Positions 1 to 8,686 are shown, counted from the stretch's first letter. The stretch is DNA of 64,000 nucleotides from Arthrobacter sp. 31Y (GCF_000526335.1 NZ_JAFW01000001.1:2542001-2606000), one strand, 5' to 3'. Translations and numbers: made by a program. The notes: generated from the sequence alone by a model not told the origin.

Positions 1-10
1 GAGAGCGACA

Positions 11-943
11 ATGACTGAGAGCCAATCTCCGCAGGACGGAAGCTTCACAACGCCAAGGGGCGGGGCCCACACTGGGACCCAACCCTTCACGGGAAGCTAC
101 CTGGACTCGCCGGACGTTGAAACTGAAACTTCGGGAATTACCACCACCGGTGCAGCCGCCGGTACTGCTGATTCCGGGACCGTCGAGACTGCAAAGCAAG
201 AAGCCGCAGGAGTTGCCGGCGCAGTTGGCGACGCCGCCAGCGGTGTCGTGGACACTGCCAAGTCCGAGGCTGGTCATGTGGCCCAAGAGGTCAAGGTGAA
301 TGCCCGCCAGCTGCTCACTCAAACCAAGGGGGAGCTGTCCGATCAGGCCCAAGCCCAGCAGCAAAGGGTTGCCGAGGGTTTGCGGTCAATCTCCGACGAG
401 CTGTCCACTATGGCCAACTCAACGGAAAACGGTGGCGTTGCTACGGACCTGGTCCAGCAAGCAGCCCAGCGCTCTTCCTCGGTTGCTCAGTGGTTGGAGG
501 GTAGGGATCCCGGTTCACTCTTGGATGAAGTCAAGGGTTTCGCACGCCGCAAGCCAGGAACCTTCCTGTTGCTCGCTGCCGGCGCCGGTGTCCTTGCGGG
601 CCGTCTGGGTCGTGGCATGGCAGGCAATGCCTCCGATGCCGCCTCCCCGAGCGGCACTCCGGCCACCACGGAAACGCCTCGTGCGGTTTACTACCCGACT
701 CAGGGTGGCGCGGTGACTCCTCCCGCCGTGGACCTCCCCGGCCCGACCGTCACCACCGCCGGATACGGCTCGGCGACCACCGCCAGCGCTGCAGGCACGG
801 GCTACGATGCGGGCACTACGGGTGGCTACGACGGGTCCACGCTTCCTTACCCGGAGACCGAGACCGGCGGCGTTAAGGACCAGGGCGACCCGCTGGCAGG
901 ACCGCTCGACCCCGATGACCCCCAGTATGGAGGTCACCGATGA
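11..943 (+). CDS. Hypothetical envelope protein, alanine-rich coiled coil with one membrane segment
   Basis: 310 aa with no family I can name securely. Residues 1-60 are polar and low-complexity. Residues about 70-150 are Ala/Glu/Lys-rich and look like a coiled coil or LEA-like amphipathic helix. One hydrophobic, glycine-rich segment lies at about 180-201, followed by a Gly/Thr/Tyr-rich tail. This suggests a membrane-anchored protein with long flexible ends. The ATG at 11 is the first in-window start. The stop overlaps the start of the holin-like gene by 4 bp (ATGA), so it is the first visible gene of a three-gene operon with a DUF3618 protein. The role in envelope or stress physiology is an inference from that context. 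Confidence 0.75.
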   Translation: MTESQSPQDGSFTTPRGGAHTGTQPFTGSYLDSPDVETETSGITTTGAAAGTADSGTVETAKQEAAGVAGAVGDAASGVVDTAKSEAGHVAQEVKVNARQLLTQTKGELSDQAQAQQQRVAEGLRSISDELSTMANSTENGGVATDLVQQAAQRSSSVAQWLEGRDPGSLLDEVKGFARRKPGTFLLLAAGAGVLAGRLGRGMAGNASDAASPSGTPATTETPRAVYYPTQGGAVTPPAVDLPGPTVTTAGYGSATTASAAGTGYDAGTTGGYDGSTLPYPETETGGVKDQGDPLAGPLDPDDPQYGGHR

Positions 944-1371
944 GCAGTCCCGCCGATCTGCCTCCCACAGAAGCCCACATGAAGGCGGAGACTCTTCCCC
1001 TCGGCGAGCTCTTGGGTGACCTGACGCGGGACGTTTCAACGTTGATGCGTCAGGAAGTGGAACTGGCCAAGGCAGAACTCAAGGAGTCCGCCACCAAAGC
1101 AGGCAAGGGCGCGGGAATGCTGGGCGGAGCGGCTTACGCCGGCCACATCACCGTGCTGTTCCTGTCCATTGCCCTGTGGTGGGCGTTGGGCCAGCTTGTT
1201 GGCCCCGGGTGGTCCGCCGTCATTGTTGCGGTCATTTGGGGAATCATCGCTGCGGTCCTGGCCACGCTGGGCCGCAAGGAACTGAACACCATCAAGGGCA
1301 TGCCCCGGACCGCTGAAACGGTCAAGGAAATACCCCCGGCTTTGAAACCGAACACTGAGGAGTCACGATGA
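940..1371 (+). CDS. Phage holin family protein (actinobacterial holin superfamily III, DUF1469-like)
   Basis: 143 aa. An N-terminal amphipathic helix (about residues 20-55, with DVSTLMRQEVELAKAEL) is followed by two hydrophobic segments at about 65-90 and 93-112 and a polar tail. This is the layout of DUF1469 proteins, which are annotated as phage holins but are ordinary chromosomal genes in Actinobacteria. It overlaps the genes on both sides by 4 bp, so translation is probably coupled. Nothing else phage-like is nearby, so a lysis role is unlikely. A membrane role alongside the DUF3618 protein is more plausible. Confidence 0.85.
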   Translation: MSSPADLPPTEAHMKAETLPLGELLGDLTRDVSTLMRQEVELAKAELKESATKAGKGAGMLGGAAYAGHITVLFLSIALWWALGQLVGPGWSAVIVAVIWGIIAAVLATLGRKELNTIKGMPRTAETVKEIPPALKPNTEESR

Positions 1372-1964
1372 CGCAGAACCCCGACGCCCTGCGCGCCGAT
1401 ATCGAAGAAACTCGCCGGCGGCTGAGCACCAATGTTGATGCCGTGGCTGACAAGGTCACGCCCTCGCATATCGTCAACCGCCGTGTGGACAAGATCAAGA
1501 CTGCGGTCTTCGGAGCCCGTGATGACGCCAGCGATGCTGCTGGTAACGCCGCGCACAGGGCTGGTGAGGCCGTTTCCGACGTCGCCAACAATGTTTCCGG
1601 CGCCGTTTCGGATCTTGGCGATGCTCCTCAGGTGTTGACTCGCAAGGCGCAGGGCAGCCCGCTTGCCGCAGGCCTCATTGCCTTCGGCGCAGGTTTGCTG
1701 GTGGCCTCCCTGTTCCCCGCCTCAGAGAAGGAACGGGAAGCTGCCCAAGCAGTTAAGGAAGCAGCGCAGCCGCTGACTGATGAACTCAGCCACGCAGCCC
1801 AGGAAGTTGCCGAGCACCTGCGCGAGCCCGCTCAGGATGCCATGCAGAACGTCAAGGACAGCGCCACGGAAGCAGCAGCAAACGTCAAGGACGAAGGACA
1901 GGCAGCCGCCGCTGACGTCCAGGACCGCGCTGGCACCGCCAAGGACAACCTCAGCAACCAATAA
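1368..1964 (+). CDS. DUF3618 domain-containing protein
   Basis: 198 aa. The N-terminus (ALRADIEETRRRLSTNVDA, about residues 6-25) is the DUF3618 signature. A hydrophobic helix lies at about 95-113 (GLIAFGAGLLVASLF). The C-terminal half is a long Ala/Glu/Lys-rich helix with LEA-like repeats. It is the last gene of the 11-1964 operon and ends 11 bp before a large palindrome that may end the transcript. Genes of this type often travel with the holin-like family in Actinobacteria. Molecular function is unknown. Confidence 0.87.
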   Translation: MTQNPDALRADIEETRRRLSTNVDAVADKVTPSHIVNRRVDKIKTAVFGARDDASDAAGNAAHRAGEAVSDVANNVSGAVSDLGDAPQVLTRKAQGSPLAAGLIAFGAGLLVASLFPASEKEREAAQAVKEAAQPLTDELSHAAQEVAEHLREPAQDAMQNVKDSATEAAANVKDEGQAAAADVQDRAGTAKDNLSNQ

Positions 1965-1975
1965 CACCCCGCCGA

Positions 1976-2043
1976 CCCCAACTGAGTCGCAGATGATGCC
2001 GTTTTGAGCCCTCAGAACGCCGTTAACTGCGACTCAGTTGGGG
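1976..2043. repeat. Long palindromic element with 17-bp perfect arms
   Basis: The arms are 1976-1992 and 2027-2043 and are exact reverse complements (CCCCAACTGAGTCGCAG). The 34-nt centre contains a second small near-palindrome (GTTTTGAG and CTCAGAAC). It fills the gap between two convergent genes, so it could act as a bidirectional terminator, but there is no long T-run. A diverged half-copy sits at 52082-52127, which suggests a dispersed REP-like family rather than a one-off terminator. Confidence 0.75.
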
Positions 2044-2520
2044 TTAGTCCTGAGCGGGTGGGTACTCACCCTTGATGACGAAGTAGGAACCACGGATAGT
2101 TCCGGCAAGTTTTGATTTCTGCCGTGCAAACTTGAACTTTGCTTCCAACTCGGCGGGGATTTCCATCCCATCGGCCAGCTTGAAACCAACCGCCCTTTTC
2201 CCGTCCTCGAGGCTGTACATCACGTTGATGGCCAGGCCTGATTCGTAGAAGACGTAGGCCATATGTAGGTCTTCAACCTGGAACGCAGTGGCTTCCAGGG
2301 GGCGGGACTCAATAACAATGTCGCGTTCTTCGCGAAGAATCCGGCTGATCCGGTCCACCACGTCCGGAACCTCACTTGCCGGGCTCACCACAAAAACGTG
2401 GTTGTACTTATTCCGGAAATAGCGGGCCTCGTTGGCGCGCAAACCGGCGGCAGCCTCGGCTACCGGCGACGATTCAAGGCCGACTGTAGAGACGGTCTTG
2501 AAGTCAACGGTGTATGGCAT
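2044..2520 (-). CDS. Conserved hypothetical protein
   Basis: 158 aa, not recognised. It looks like a soluble mixed alpha/beta protein: no signal peptide, no membrane segment, no cysteines. The ATG at 2520 is preceded by a GGAGGT Shine-Dalgarno sequence. It lies 27 bp downstream of the SatD-like gene on the same strand, so the two are probably co-transcribed. Its stop abuts the palindrome at 1976-2043. I see no catalytic motif and do not assign a function. Confidence 0.7.
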   Translation of the reverse strand: MPYTVDFKTVSTVGLESSPVAEAAAGLRANEARYFRNKYNHVFVVSPASEVPDVVDRISRILREERDIVIESRPLEATAFQVEDLHMAYVFYESGLAINVMYSLEDGKRAVGFKLADGMEIPAELEAKFKFARQKSKLAGTIRGSYFVIKGEYPPAQD

Positions 2521-2547
2521 GGGACCTCCTGGTCAGAGCTAATCTCT

Positions 2548-3147
2548 TCAGCGCACGTCGAGAATCATCTGCAGCAAGCGGGCGGCGGCCGGACGGGCGG
2601 CGTGTTCTTCTGCCCACTGTGCGCGGGCCAGCGCCTTGCTCACTGCTTGAGTGGTGATGCCGAGCTCCTGGGCGACGGCTTTCTGCTGACCCCGGACACC
2701 CGGCGTGAGCAGATCCAACACGCGCCATTCCGCTGTGCTCCGGTGCTGCACTATGTGTCCGAGGAGCCGCAGCACTGCCTCAGCTTCTGAAGCCAGGGCG
2801 GCGAGGGGGCCGTCAACTGCCACGGGGACACGCTCTTTGCCGTTGCGAAGACGATCCACTGCCCTCCGGGCGTAAACGAGGCCATGCCCCGATGCGTCCT
2901 TGACCAGGTTTGGCAGAGGCTCGTTGATGGGTCCGACTCCGATGCCCACGTACCACTGGCCGGACCGGAGCGCGATCAGGGCCGTCTCCACGGCTTGGTG
3001 ACTGCATTCCACGATGCCCTGGACCTCATCCTCAACCGATCGGTCAAAGTCGAGCCGCGCAGGAATGTGCCGCAGGTCCTTGAGCAACTGCGGCACAAGA
3101 TCACCGTCGTGGCGGCTGTCGCGTTGGTTGATGGTGAGAGTGAACAT
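2548..3147 (-). CDS. SatD-like putative DNA-binding regulator
   Basis: 199 aa. The N-terminal region (MFTLTINQRDSR, then a conserved GIGVGPINEPLP stretch) resembles SatD-family proteins. The C-terminus carries a helix-turn-helix (about 150-175, QKAVAQELGITTQAVSKAL). The family is linked to acid adaptation in streptococci; in Actinobacteria it is mostly uncharacterised. Upstream of the start is a short inverted repeat, CTACCGGCTGGTAG at 3161-3174, a candidate self-operator. It is followed 27 bp later by the 158-aa gene. Confidence 0.65.
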   Translation of the reverse strand: MFTLTINQRDSRHDGDLVPQLLKDLRHIPARLDFDRSVEDEVQGIVECSHQAVETALIALRSGQWYVGIGVGPINEPLPNLVKDASGHGLVYARRAVDRLRNGKERVPVAVDGPLAALASEAEAVLRLLGHIVQHRSTAEWRVLDLLTPGVRGQQKAVAQELGITTQAVSKALARAQWAEEHAARPAAARLLQMILDVR

Positions 3148-3218
3148 AGTGGATCACATGCTACCGGCTGGTAGTCGGTCTGCAAGAGCTAAATCTGCCC
3201 ATGGTTGAGTGAGTCCGC

Positions 3219-3854
3219 TCAGTCAAGCGCCGTTCGCCCCGTCAGTACGACGGCGGGCAGCGCACCTGCCGCTGCCCGCGCTGCCTCGGGCATTCCTGCC
3301 GCATTCATGGCCTCGCGGATGGCGGCGGCCAAGGGAGCGGGGTCGTTGTTGGAGGCGAAGACCCAGAACGTGTCCCGGGCCCTAAAAACCAGGGCATTCC
3401 GCCCGCCCGCACCCAAGGAAACCTTGTGGCGGGCAGCCAGGCGACGATCGGGATCCGTACCGTCCACCGTTGTCACGGCTTTGATGGTACTGGGGACGAT
3501 GTCACTCCAGGCAAACACCAGCCGAGTGCTCGCCTGGGAGTATTTGGCAACAAGCCCGCCGTCGAAGACCAGGAGTTTCCGGAAGCTCCCCAGAAAGGTC
3601 ATGGACCACAGCAGCAGGCCGGTCAGGATGCTCGTCAGCGCAAAGAAGGCGGGATCGTTGAAGTGCCCGGCTTCCCGCGTGGAGCGGATGGGGCTGACGA
3701 ACTCGGCAATGGTCCCAAAGACGAAGCCCACAACAAGGCAGGGGAGCAAGACCTTCCAGAAGATCCTGCGTGAGGAGGCTATGTAGCGGAGCTGCCCCAG
3801 CTCAGGACCGAGCCTGCGCTCAATCCGGCGAACCAGCCAGTTACGGCCGTGCAT
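3219..3854 (-). CDS. Two-helix membrane protein with PH-like cytoplasmic domain
   Basis: 211 aa when started at the ATG at 3854 (MHGRNWLVRR). An ORF extending to 4034 only reads through the upstream gene in another frame. Two hydrophobic segments lie at about 31-53 and 74-95. The C-terminal 110 residues (FAWSDI, then an aromatic-rich strand and a terminal helix) resemble a bacterial PH-like fold. The start overlaps the end of the RDD gene by 14 bp, so it is the last gene of the WXG100/EspG-like/RDD cluster. Function is unknown; a membrane partner of that cluster is a guess from position. Confidence 0.65.
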   Translation of the reverse strand: MHGRNWLVRRIERRLGPELGQLRYIASSRRIFWKVLLPCLVVGFVFGTIAEFVSPIRSTREAGHFNDPAFFALTSILTGLLLWSMTFLGSFRKLLVFDGGLVAKYSQASTRLVFAWSDIVPSTIKAVTTVDGTDPDRRLAARHKVSLGAGGRNALVFRARDTFWVFASNNDPAPLAAAIREAMNAAGMPEAARAAAGALPAVVLTGRTALD

Positions 3855-4476
3855 CCGGGCGCTGGCCGTAGAGGTTGGGCAGGTTCTGCCGCTCTGCCGC
3901 GGCCGCCTGCTCTGCCGCCGCAACCTTGGGGTCCGGGATGGGCTGCTGGCCTTGCGCGATTCCCGAGCGCCGGTCCATGGCCGCAAACTTCGGGTCCCAG
4001 GTGTCATCTCCGCCGCCGCTGATAGCGGAGGCAATGAGCATCACCACGAAGAACGGGAAGAATGACCAGCAGATGGCCCGCCAACCGCCCAACCAGGCTC
4101 CCGCCGTCGTGCCGTTCTTGATCCGCACAGAGCGCATACCGGCCGCAGCGTCGCCTACGCTGCCCACGGATCCCCAGATCATGCCGTAAATAAACAGCCC
4201 AACAAACCACAGCACCACGTAGAGCGTCAGCCACAAGCCGTCGTTGTATCCCAATGCCGAGCCGCTGTTCATCATGGCCTCGCGGACAACTGCGGCGATC
4301 ACGGCCAGCACCACGTAGCCCACCAGGAACACCACGGCATCCAACACACGGCCCCAGAAGTGGGCTGTTCCGGAGGCTTTGACGAAGTACGCGCCGGTAT
4401 CGGTGTGGCGGCGGACAGCGCGTCCGGTCAGCGGATCCACCAAGCCGGTGGAGGTTGAGGGTTTCGGAGTGCTCAT
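3841..4476 (-). CDS. RDD family membrane protein
   Basis: 211 aa with three or four hydrophobic segments: about 45-68, 85-110, and one at about 135-155 ending near SAISGGG. The N-terminal HFWGRVLDAVVFLVGY has the Arg/Asp pattern of RDD proteins. The C-terminal tail is Ala/Gln/Pro-rich and probably cytoplasmic. It sits 60 bp downstream of the EspG-like gene and overlaps the next gene. Some RDD proteins are associated with actinobacterial type VII secretion clusters, which fits the WXG100 protein two genes upstream. Confidence 0.8.
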   Translation of the reverse strand: MSTPKPSTSTGLVDPLTGRAVRRHTDTGAYFVKASGTAHFWGRVLDAVVFLVGYVVLAVIAAVVREAMMNSGSALGYNDGLWLTLYVVLWFVGLFIYGMIWGSVGSVGDAAAGMRSVRIKNGTTAGAWLGGWRAICWSFFPFFVVMLIASAISGGGDDTWDPKFAAMDRRSGIAQGQQPIPDPKVAAAEQAAAAERQNLPNLYGQRPDARP

Positions 4477-4536
4477 GAGGGGCTTTCAGCTCGACGGCGG
4501 GATGCGGCTTTGGGCGGCACGTTTTGGAGCGGAACG

Positions 4537-5343
4537 TCAGGCCAGGCCGGCCAGCCCGCCCAGGACGCGAGCCAAGGATGGGGCGGAAGTTTCCTGCAGC
4601 TCGAAGGTTACGGATTCGCCCTGTTCCGGCAGGTCGGATTTCGGTGAACCCTCCACTCGCGGAGTCAACACGTGGACGCCGGACGGGCCGGTGTAAACAG
4701 TGACGGTGGGGAATTCGTTGGTGTCGGAGTTGAACGCCACCACGTTGCTGGCAGCTTGAGTGTCGGCCAAGGCTGTGGCGGCGTGGGCCTCGAACTGGGC
4801 TTCTGTGTAGAGGGCAGGCTCGGTGTCGCGGGCCGCGGCCTGCTGGGGGTCCACAAACTCAGCCAGGCGCGGAACCAGTTGATCGCGGGTGACAACAGTG
4901 AAGCCGTGCAGGCCGCTTTCGTCCACCTCTTCGAGCAGGACGCCGTCGTCGTGAAGGTAGCCATAGAGCCAGCGCTTGCCGGTGGAAACGGTACGTTCCA
5001 CTGAGACAACGCTGCTGCCGCTGCGGCGGAGGGTGAGCGCACCGGTGATTTCCTCGGTGGCGTGCAGCCGCGAGGGCTCAGTTTCGCCCTCGAAGACCAC
5101 CGGGTACACGAGTTCCTTGGCCAGCAGGCCGCGCAGGGCAATAGCGCACATCAGCTCCTTGCTGGCGTCCTGGGCCGAAAGCCACGGCAGGGCAACCAGC
5201 TGTTCGTGCTGAACGCCGTCCAGTGCCACAACTTCTTCATCGGTCAGCGTGGGCAAAGGTGCTCCGATTGCGCTGGCCGAACCCAGGACCTTCGCTGCGG
5301 CCTCAATGTCCCGCTGGGTCCATTTCATGGTGCTGGTGGTCAT
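4537..5343 (-). CDS. EspG-like ESX-associated protein (tentative)
   Basis: 268 aa, soluble. The pattern of an early helical part (residues 8-80, with a CAIALRGLLAKELVYP stretch), a central beta-rich part with WLYGYLHDDGVLLEEV (about 122-140) and a final beta-rich part resembles EspG, the cytosolic chaperone of type VII secretion substrates. It overlaps the upstream WXG100 gene by 4 bp, the expected position for a substrate chaperone. The assignment rests on length, pattern and neighbour and not on a diagnostic motif, so it could be an unrelated partner or immunity protein. Confidence 0.5.
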   Translation of the reverse strand: MTTSTMKWTQRDIEAAAKVLGSASAIGAPLPTLTDEEVVALDGVQHEQLVALPWLSAQDASKELMCAIALRGLLAKELVYPVVFEGETEPSRLHATEEITGALTLRRSGSSVVSVERTVSTGKRWLYGYLHDDGVLLEEVDESGLHGFTVVTRDQLVPRLAEFVDPQQAAARDTEPALYTEAQFEAHAATALADTQAASNVVAFNSDTNEFPTVTVYTGPSGVHVLTPRVEGSPKSDLPEQGESVTFELQETSAPSLARVLGGLAGLA

Positions 5344-6320
5344 CCGAATATCCCTCCGACAAAGTTTCCGACTGACTTGGCGGCGTCACTGACCCCGTCT
5401 GCCACCTTACTGCCTACGTCCTTCGCGAAGCCCGCCACCTCCTTGGCGCCGTCGGCGATGTAGCTGCCGGGGTTGCGGGCGAAGTTGCTGATGGAGTCCC
5501 AGTTGTCGGCCACGAGGTTGCCCAGTGCCCAGGCACCTGCAACTATGCCGGCGCCAATGACGATCGGGGCGCCGATCGGCCCCAGCAAGGCTGCACCGCC
5601 GGCTGTCATGAGCATGATGCTTCCAACGCCGCCAACCACGGACAGGCCTCCGGCAACGCGGTCGCCGGTGCCGCGCCAGCCATCGTGCTGGGGGTTGATC
5701 ATGTCGCTGATGCCACCCACGATGTTCAGCGGTGCCGCCAACGCTCCGGCCACGCGGAGGCCCTTGGAGAACTTGCTGGCATCCTGGAACGCCTGGCTGT
5801 AGGGGATGTTGGCTTTGAGATCGGTGAGGACGTCTGTGACTTTCTCACCATTGCGCAGCGCGGTCATGGCGTCGCGGACCACGGTTCCGCCGGCCCGCCA
5901 GTTGGTCAGGACTTCGCGGGTCTTCACCCATTCGGCGTTGCCAAGCTTGAGGTATTTGTAGGCCGTCCATAACGGCGCACCCAGCCCCTTAACACCCATC
6001 GCGGTGTCGTAGACGTCCTTCAGGACACCCACTGAGGAACCTGAGCCGTCATTGTGGCTGGCGAATTCCTGCTGGTTGGCGTGCTTTTTCAGCTGGCTCG
6101 CATTCTCCCGCAGCATGTTGGCGGCCTTGACCAGGCTTTGCCGATGCTGGGAATTCCAGTCGCCCTTGAACACCGTGGCGTCCCGGCCCTGCCACGCCGT
6201 GGTGGAGTTGATCGCGTTGGACAACTGTGTGCTCTGCAGGTTGATGACGTCGGCAGCTTTGCCCATCACGCCTGCCAGACTGCGAAGCTGCGCGATGTCC
6301 GCGCCGTAGAACCCAGCCAA
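5340..6320 (-). CDS. WXG100-type protein with hydrophobic, glycine-rich C-terminal domain
   Basis: 326 aa. Residues 1-100 form the two-helix WXG100 unit, with the turn motif W-Q-G at about 44-46 (TAWQGRDATVF). A middle helical region follows. The C-terminal third has strongly hydrophobic Gly/Ala-rich helices at about 215-265 (GGVGSIMLMTAGGAALLG and neighbours) and an amphipathic end. WXG100 proteins are secreted by ESX/type VII systems. The long tail makes this a fused effector-like polypeptide and not a bare 100-aa carrier. Co-transcribed with the EspG-like, RDD and PH-like genes. No EccC ATPase is in the window, so the exporter must be elsewhere. Confidence 0.72.
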   Translation of the reverse strand: MAGFYGADIAQLRSLAGVMGKAADVINLQSTQLSNAINSTTAWQGRDATVFKGDWNSQHRQSLVKAANMLRENASQLKKHANQQEFASHNDGSGSSVGVLKDVYDTAMGVKGLGAPLWTAYKYLKLGNAEWVKTREVLTNWRAGGTVVRDAMTALRNGEKVTDVLTDLKANIPYSQAFQDASKFSKGLRVAGALAAPLNIVGGISDMINPQHDGWRGTGDRVAGGLSVVGGVGSIMLMTAGGAALLGPIGAPIVIGAGIVAGAWALGNLVADNWDSISNFARNPGSYIADGAKEVAGFAKDVGSKVADGVSDAAKSVGNFVGGIFG

Positions 6321-6408
6321 TGGAACCCCCTGTAAACAAGCATCGAAAAGTCTCGTCCCAGCCTAAGCGGAGCTTCAAGCAGCCGCGATGGGGAGACATG
6401 CCCATACA

Positions 6409-6471
6409 CAACGCGGGGTCACTTATGGCGCTTATTTGACCCTTCAAGGGGCCATAAGTGACCCCGCGTTG
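6409..6471. repeat. Long palindrome with 21-bp perfect arms
   Basis: The arms at 6409-6429 and 6451-6471 are exact reverse complements (they include GCGGGGTCACTTATGGC and its complement). The 21-nt centre holds a nested CCCTTCAAGGG. It lies between the WXG100 gene start and the ppa terminator. The layout matches the palindrome at 1976-2043 (long perfect arms, nested mini-hairpin, about 65 nt) although the sequence differs. Candidate REP-like or cruciform element. Confidence 0.75.
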
Positions 6472-6476
6472 CCCTT

Positions 6477-6534
6477 AAAAGGTACGACGGCGGCTGGTGT
6501 GGTTCGCAGGGAACCGCACCAACCGCCGTCGTAC
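6477..6534 (-). terminator. Rho-independent terminator of ppa
   Basis: Arms 6482-6505 and 6511-6534 pair over 24 bp with two mismatches that become G-U pairs. The loop is 5 nt. On the minus strand the stem is followed by TTTT (6477-6480). It lies 20 bp beyond the ppa stop. Confidence 0.82.
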
Positions 6535-6553
6535 GTGAAATAAAGAGGCGAGC

Positions 6554-7042
6554 CTAGTGTGCTGCCGGAACGTAACGCTTGATGGAAGCTTCCAGCTCGG
6601 CTTCGGCAGCGGCGCGGTCGCCCCAACCTTCAGCCTTGACCCACTTGCCGGGCTCCAGGTCCTTGTAGCGCGTGAAGAAGTGCTCGATTTCCTTGATCAG
6701 GAATTCGCTGACGTCACTGACTTCCTGGATGTGGTCGAAACGTGCGTCAACGGGAACGCAGAGGACCTTGGCGTCTCCGCCGCCGTCGTCGGTCATGTTG
6801 AAGACGCCGATGGGGCGGGATTCAACGATGACGCCCGGGTGGAGATCGAAGTCCTGCAGGAGCACCAATGCGTCCAACGGGTCGCCGTCTTCGCCCAGGG
6901 TGTTCTCGAAGAAACCGTAGTGCGTGGGGTACTGCATGGAGGTGAACAGGACGCGGTCCAGGCGGACACGGCCGGTTTCGTGGTCAACTTCGTACTTGAC
7001 GCGCGATCCCTTGGGGATCTCGATGGTCACGTCGTGCTTCAT
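6554..7042 (-). CDS. ppa: Inorganic pyrophosphatase
   Basis: 162 aa, the usual family I bacterial length. It hydrolyses pyrophosphate to phosphate in the cytosol, pulling biosynthetic reactions forward. The signature [11 protein letters not shown] lies at residues 51-61, with the Mg-binding acidic residues. Start chosen at 7042 ([12 protein letters not shown]) because AAGGAG lies just upstream; the open frame runs to 7177 but the extra residues look non-coding. Monocistronic, with its own terminator, and divergent from dacB. Confidence 0.96.
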   Translation of the reverse strand: MKHDVTIEIPKGSRVKYEVDHETGRVRLDRVLFTSMQYPTHYGFFENTLGEDGDPLDALVLLQDFDLHPGVIVESRPIGVFNMTDDGGGDAKVLCVPVDARFDHIQEVSDVSEFLIKEIEHFFTRYKDLEPGKWVKAEGWGDRAAAEAELEASIKRYVPAAH

Positions 7043-7186
7043 GGAATGCTCCTTGACGGGTGTGGGTGGGGCGCGGCAGGCAAAAGCACGGCCGGCGCCG
7101 CCGACTACTATTGAGGATATAGCGAGAGGCCCGGGTTTCTTGAACCGGCGGGGACATTTCAGGACTGACAGGACCAAGCAACTTCC

Positions 7187-8635
7187 ATGATGGGCGTTAA
7201 AAACGGGGGTGCCCGCAAGCGGGATACGCCGGTGTGGGGGCGCTTTGCATGGCCGCTGCTACTGACCACAGTTTTGTTGTGCCTTGGCGCCGTAGTGGTG
7301 GTGGGGATGTTTCCGGGCCTGTTCAGTGTGCCCAAGCCGCCGCCTTCGATTCCCGCCTGGCATAAGGTGCCGGACCGCCTGTCCGAGGTCAACAGTGTGC
7401 TTCCGTTGGATGCCAGGGCGCCCCTGCCCGTGCCTGCCCAGGTGGCGAAACTCCTGGACGCCACGCTCAAACCGGATGGTGCGGGAAGCATCAGCGGCGT
7501 GGTGTTGGACGCATCCACTGGTCAAGTTCTCTTCGACCGGGACGCCAACGCCAACCGCATCCCGGCCTCGAACATGAAGCTGCTGACCGCCGTCGCAGCC
7601 TTGAAGGCGCTCGGTCCGGAATCCCGGTTCACCACCCGTGTGCTCGGATCCGAGGACCCCTCCACAGTGGTTCTGACCGGTGGAGGGGATGCGCTGCTGG
7701 GTTCCGGCGCCTCCGAACCCACCGCCGTTCTTGGGCGCGCAGGACTCGTATCATTGGCTGCGGACACGGCTGCCGCTTTGGCCGCGGCCGGGGTGGCGGG
7801 GCCGGTCACCCTTCGCGTTGACGACTCCCTCTTTACCGGCGCACCCCTCAACCCGGCATGGAGCCTGGACGACGTCGCCGCCGGAGAAACCGCGCCCCTG
7901 TTCTCCCTGGCGTTGAACTCCGGCCGCTACAGCCCCGACGTTCTCACCGGACCCAGGCCCCAGGATTCGGCCATCACCACCGCCCAGGCGTTCGCCGAGC
8001 AGTTGGCGGCTGCCGGCGTCGCGGTGAGTCCCGGCGTCGAACGCGGCAAAGGCCTCCCCGCCAAGGTGTTGGCTGCTGCTGAGTCGGCCACCGTCAGCGA
8101 GCAAGTGGACCTCATGCTCGAGTCTTCGGACAACTTCCTCGCCGAAGCGTTGGGGCGCATGACCGCTTTGTCGTCCGGCCAGGCAGGGACGTACGACGGC
8201 GCCACTGCGGCCGTGCGGCAAAGGCTGGGGGAGTTGGGGATCGCCACGGATTCGATGCAGTTGGCCGACGTTTCGGGCCTTGCCTTGGAGAACCAGGTCT
8301 CCGCCCACCAGTTTGCCGAGGTTGTCCGTGCCATCACCAGCGGGCCGGACCTTGCCCTGCGGACCGCGCTCGATGGTTTCCCGGTAGCCGGACTCACCGG
8401 GACCCTGGATGACCGGTACCTGGACGCCGGAACATCCGAGGGCGCCGGGCTGGTACGCGCCAAGACCGGGACCTTGAATACCGTGATCGCGTTGAGCGGT
8501 TATGTGGTGGACGCTGATGGCCGGCTGCTGGTGTTCTCGTTCATCGGCAATGGGCTGGACCCCGGCGCCGCGGGCAACAAGGTGGCAATGGACCGTTCGG
8601 CGTCGGTGCTTGCCGCGTGCGGTTGCCAAGGCTGA
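7187..8635 (+). CDS. dacB: D-alanyl-D-alanine carboxypeptidase/endopeptidase (PBP4 family)
   Basis: 482 aa. A single membrane anchor or signal lies at about 21-48. Penicillin-binding motifs: SNMK (SxxK, Ser128/Lys131), SDN at about 314-316 and KTGT at 426-429. Class C low-molecular-weight PBPs trim D-Ala from peptidoglycan stem peptides or cut cross-links outside the membrane. The wide spacing between the first two motifs fits the inserted domains of the PBP4 type. It starts the dacB-protease-tilS-hpt block common in Actinobacteria. Start ATG 7187; a slightly later start is possible. Confidence 0.93.
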   Translation: MMGVKNGGARKRDTPVWGRFAWPLLLTTVLLCLGAVVVVGMFPGLFSVPKPPPSIPAWHKVPDRLSEVNSVLPLDARAPLPVPAQVAKLLDATLKPDGAGSISGVVLDASTGQVLFDRDANANRIPASNMKLLTAVAALKALGPESRFTTRVLGSEDPSTVVLTGGGDALLGSGASEPTAVLGRAGLVSLAADTAAALAAAGVAGPVTLRVDDSLFTGAPLNPAWSLDDVAAGETAPLFSLALNSGRYSPDVLTGPRPQDSAITTAQAFAEQLAAAGVAVSPGVERGKGLPAKVLAAAESATVSEQVDLMLESSDNFLAEALGRMTALSSGQAGTYDGATAAVRQRLGELGIATDSMQLADVSGLALENQVSAHQFAEVVRAITSGPDLALRTALDGFPVAGLTGTLDDRYLDAGTSEGAGLVRAKTGTLNTVIALSGYVVDADGRLLVFSFIGNGLDPGAAGNKVAMDRSASVLAACGCQG

Positions 8636-8686
8636 GTCCTCCGCGCGGAGCGAACTTAAGGCTCACTGTCAGCCGCATGTGGTCTG

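Noticed and set aside
940..1371. Prophage remnant because of the holin annotation
   Set aside because: No other phage gene is near, and this holin-like family is a normal chromosomal companion of DUF3618 genes.
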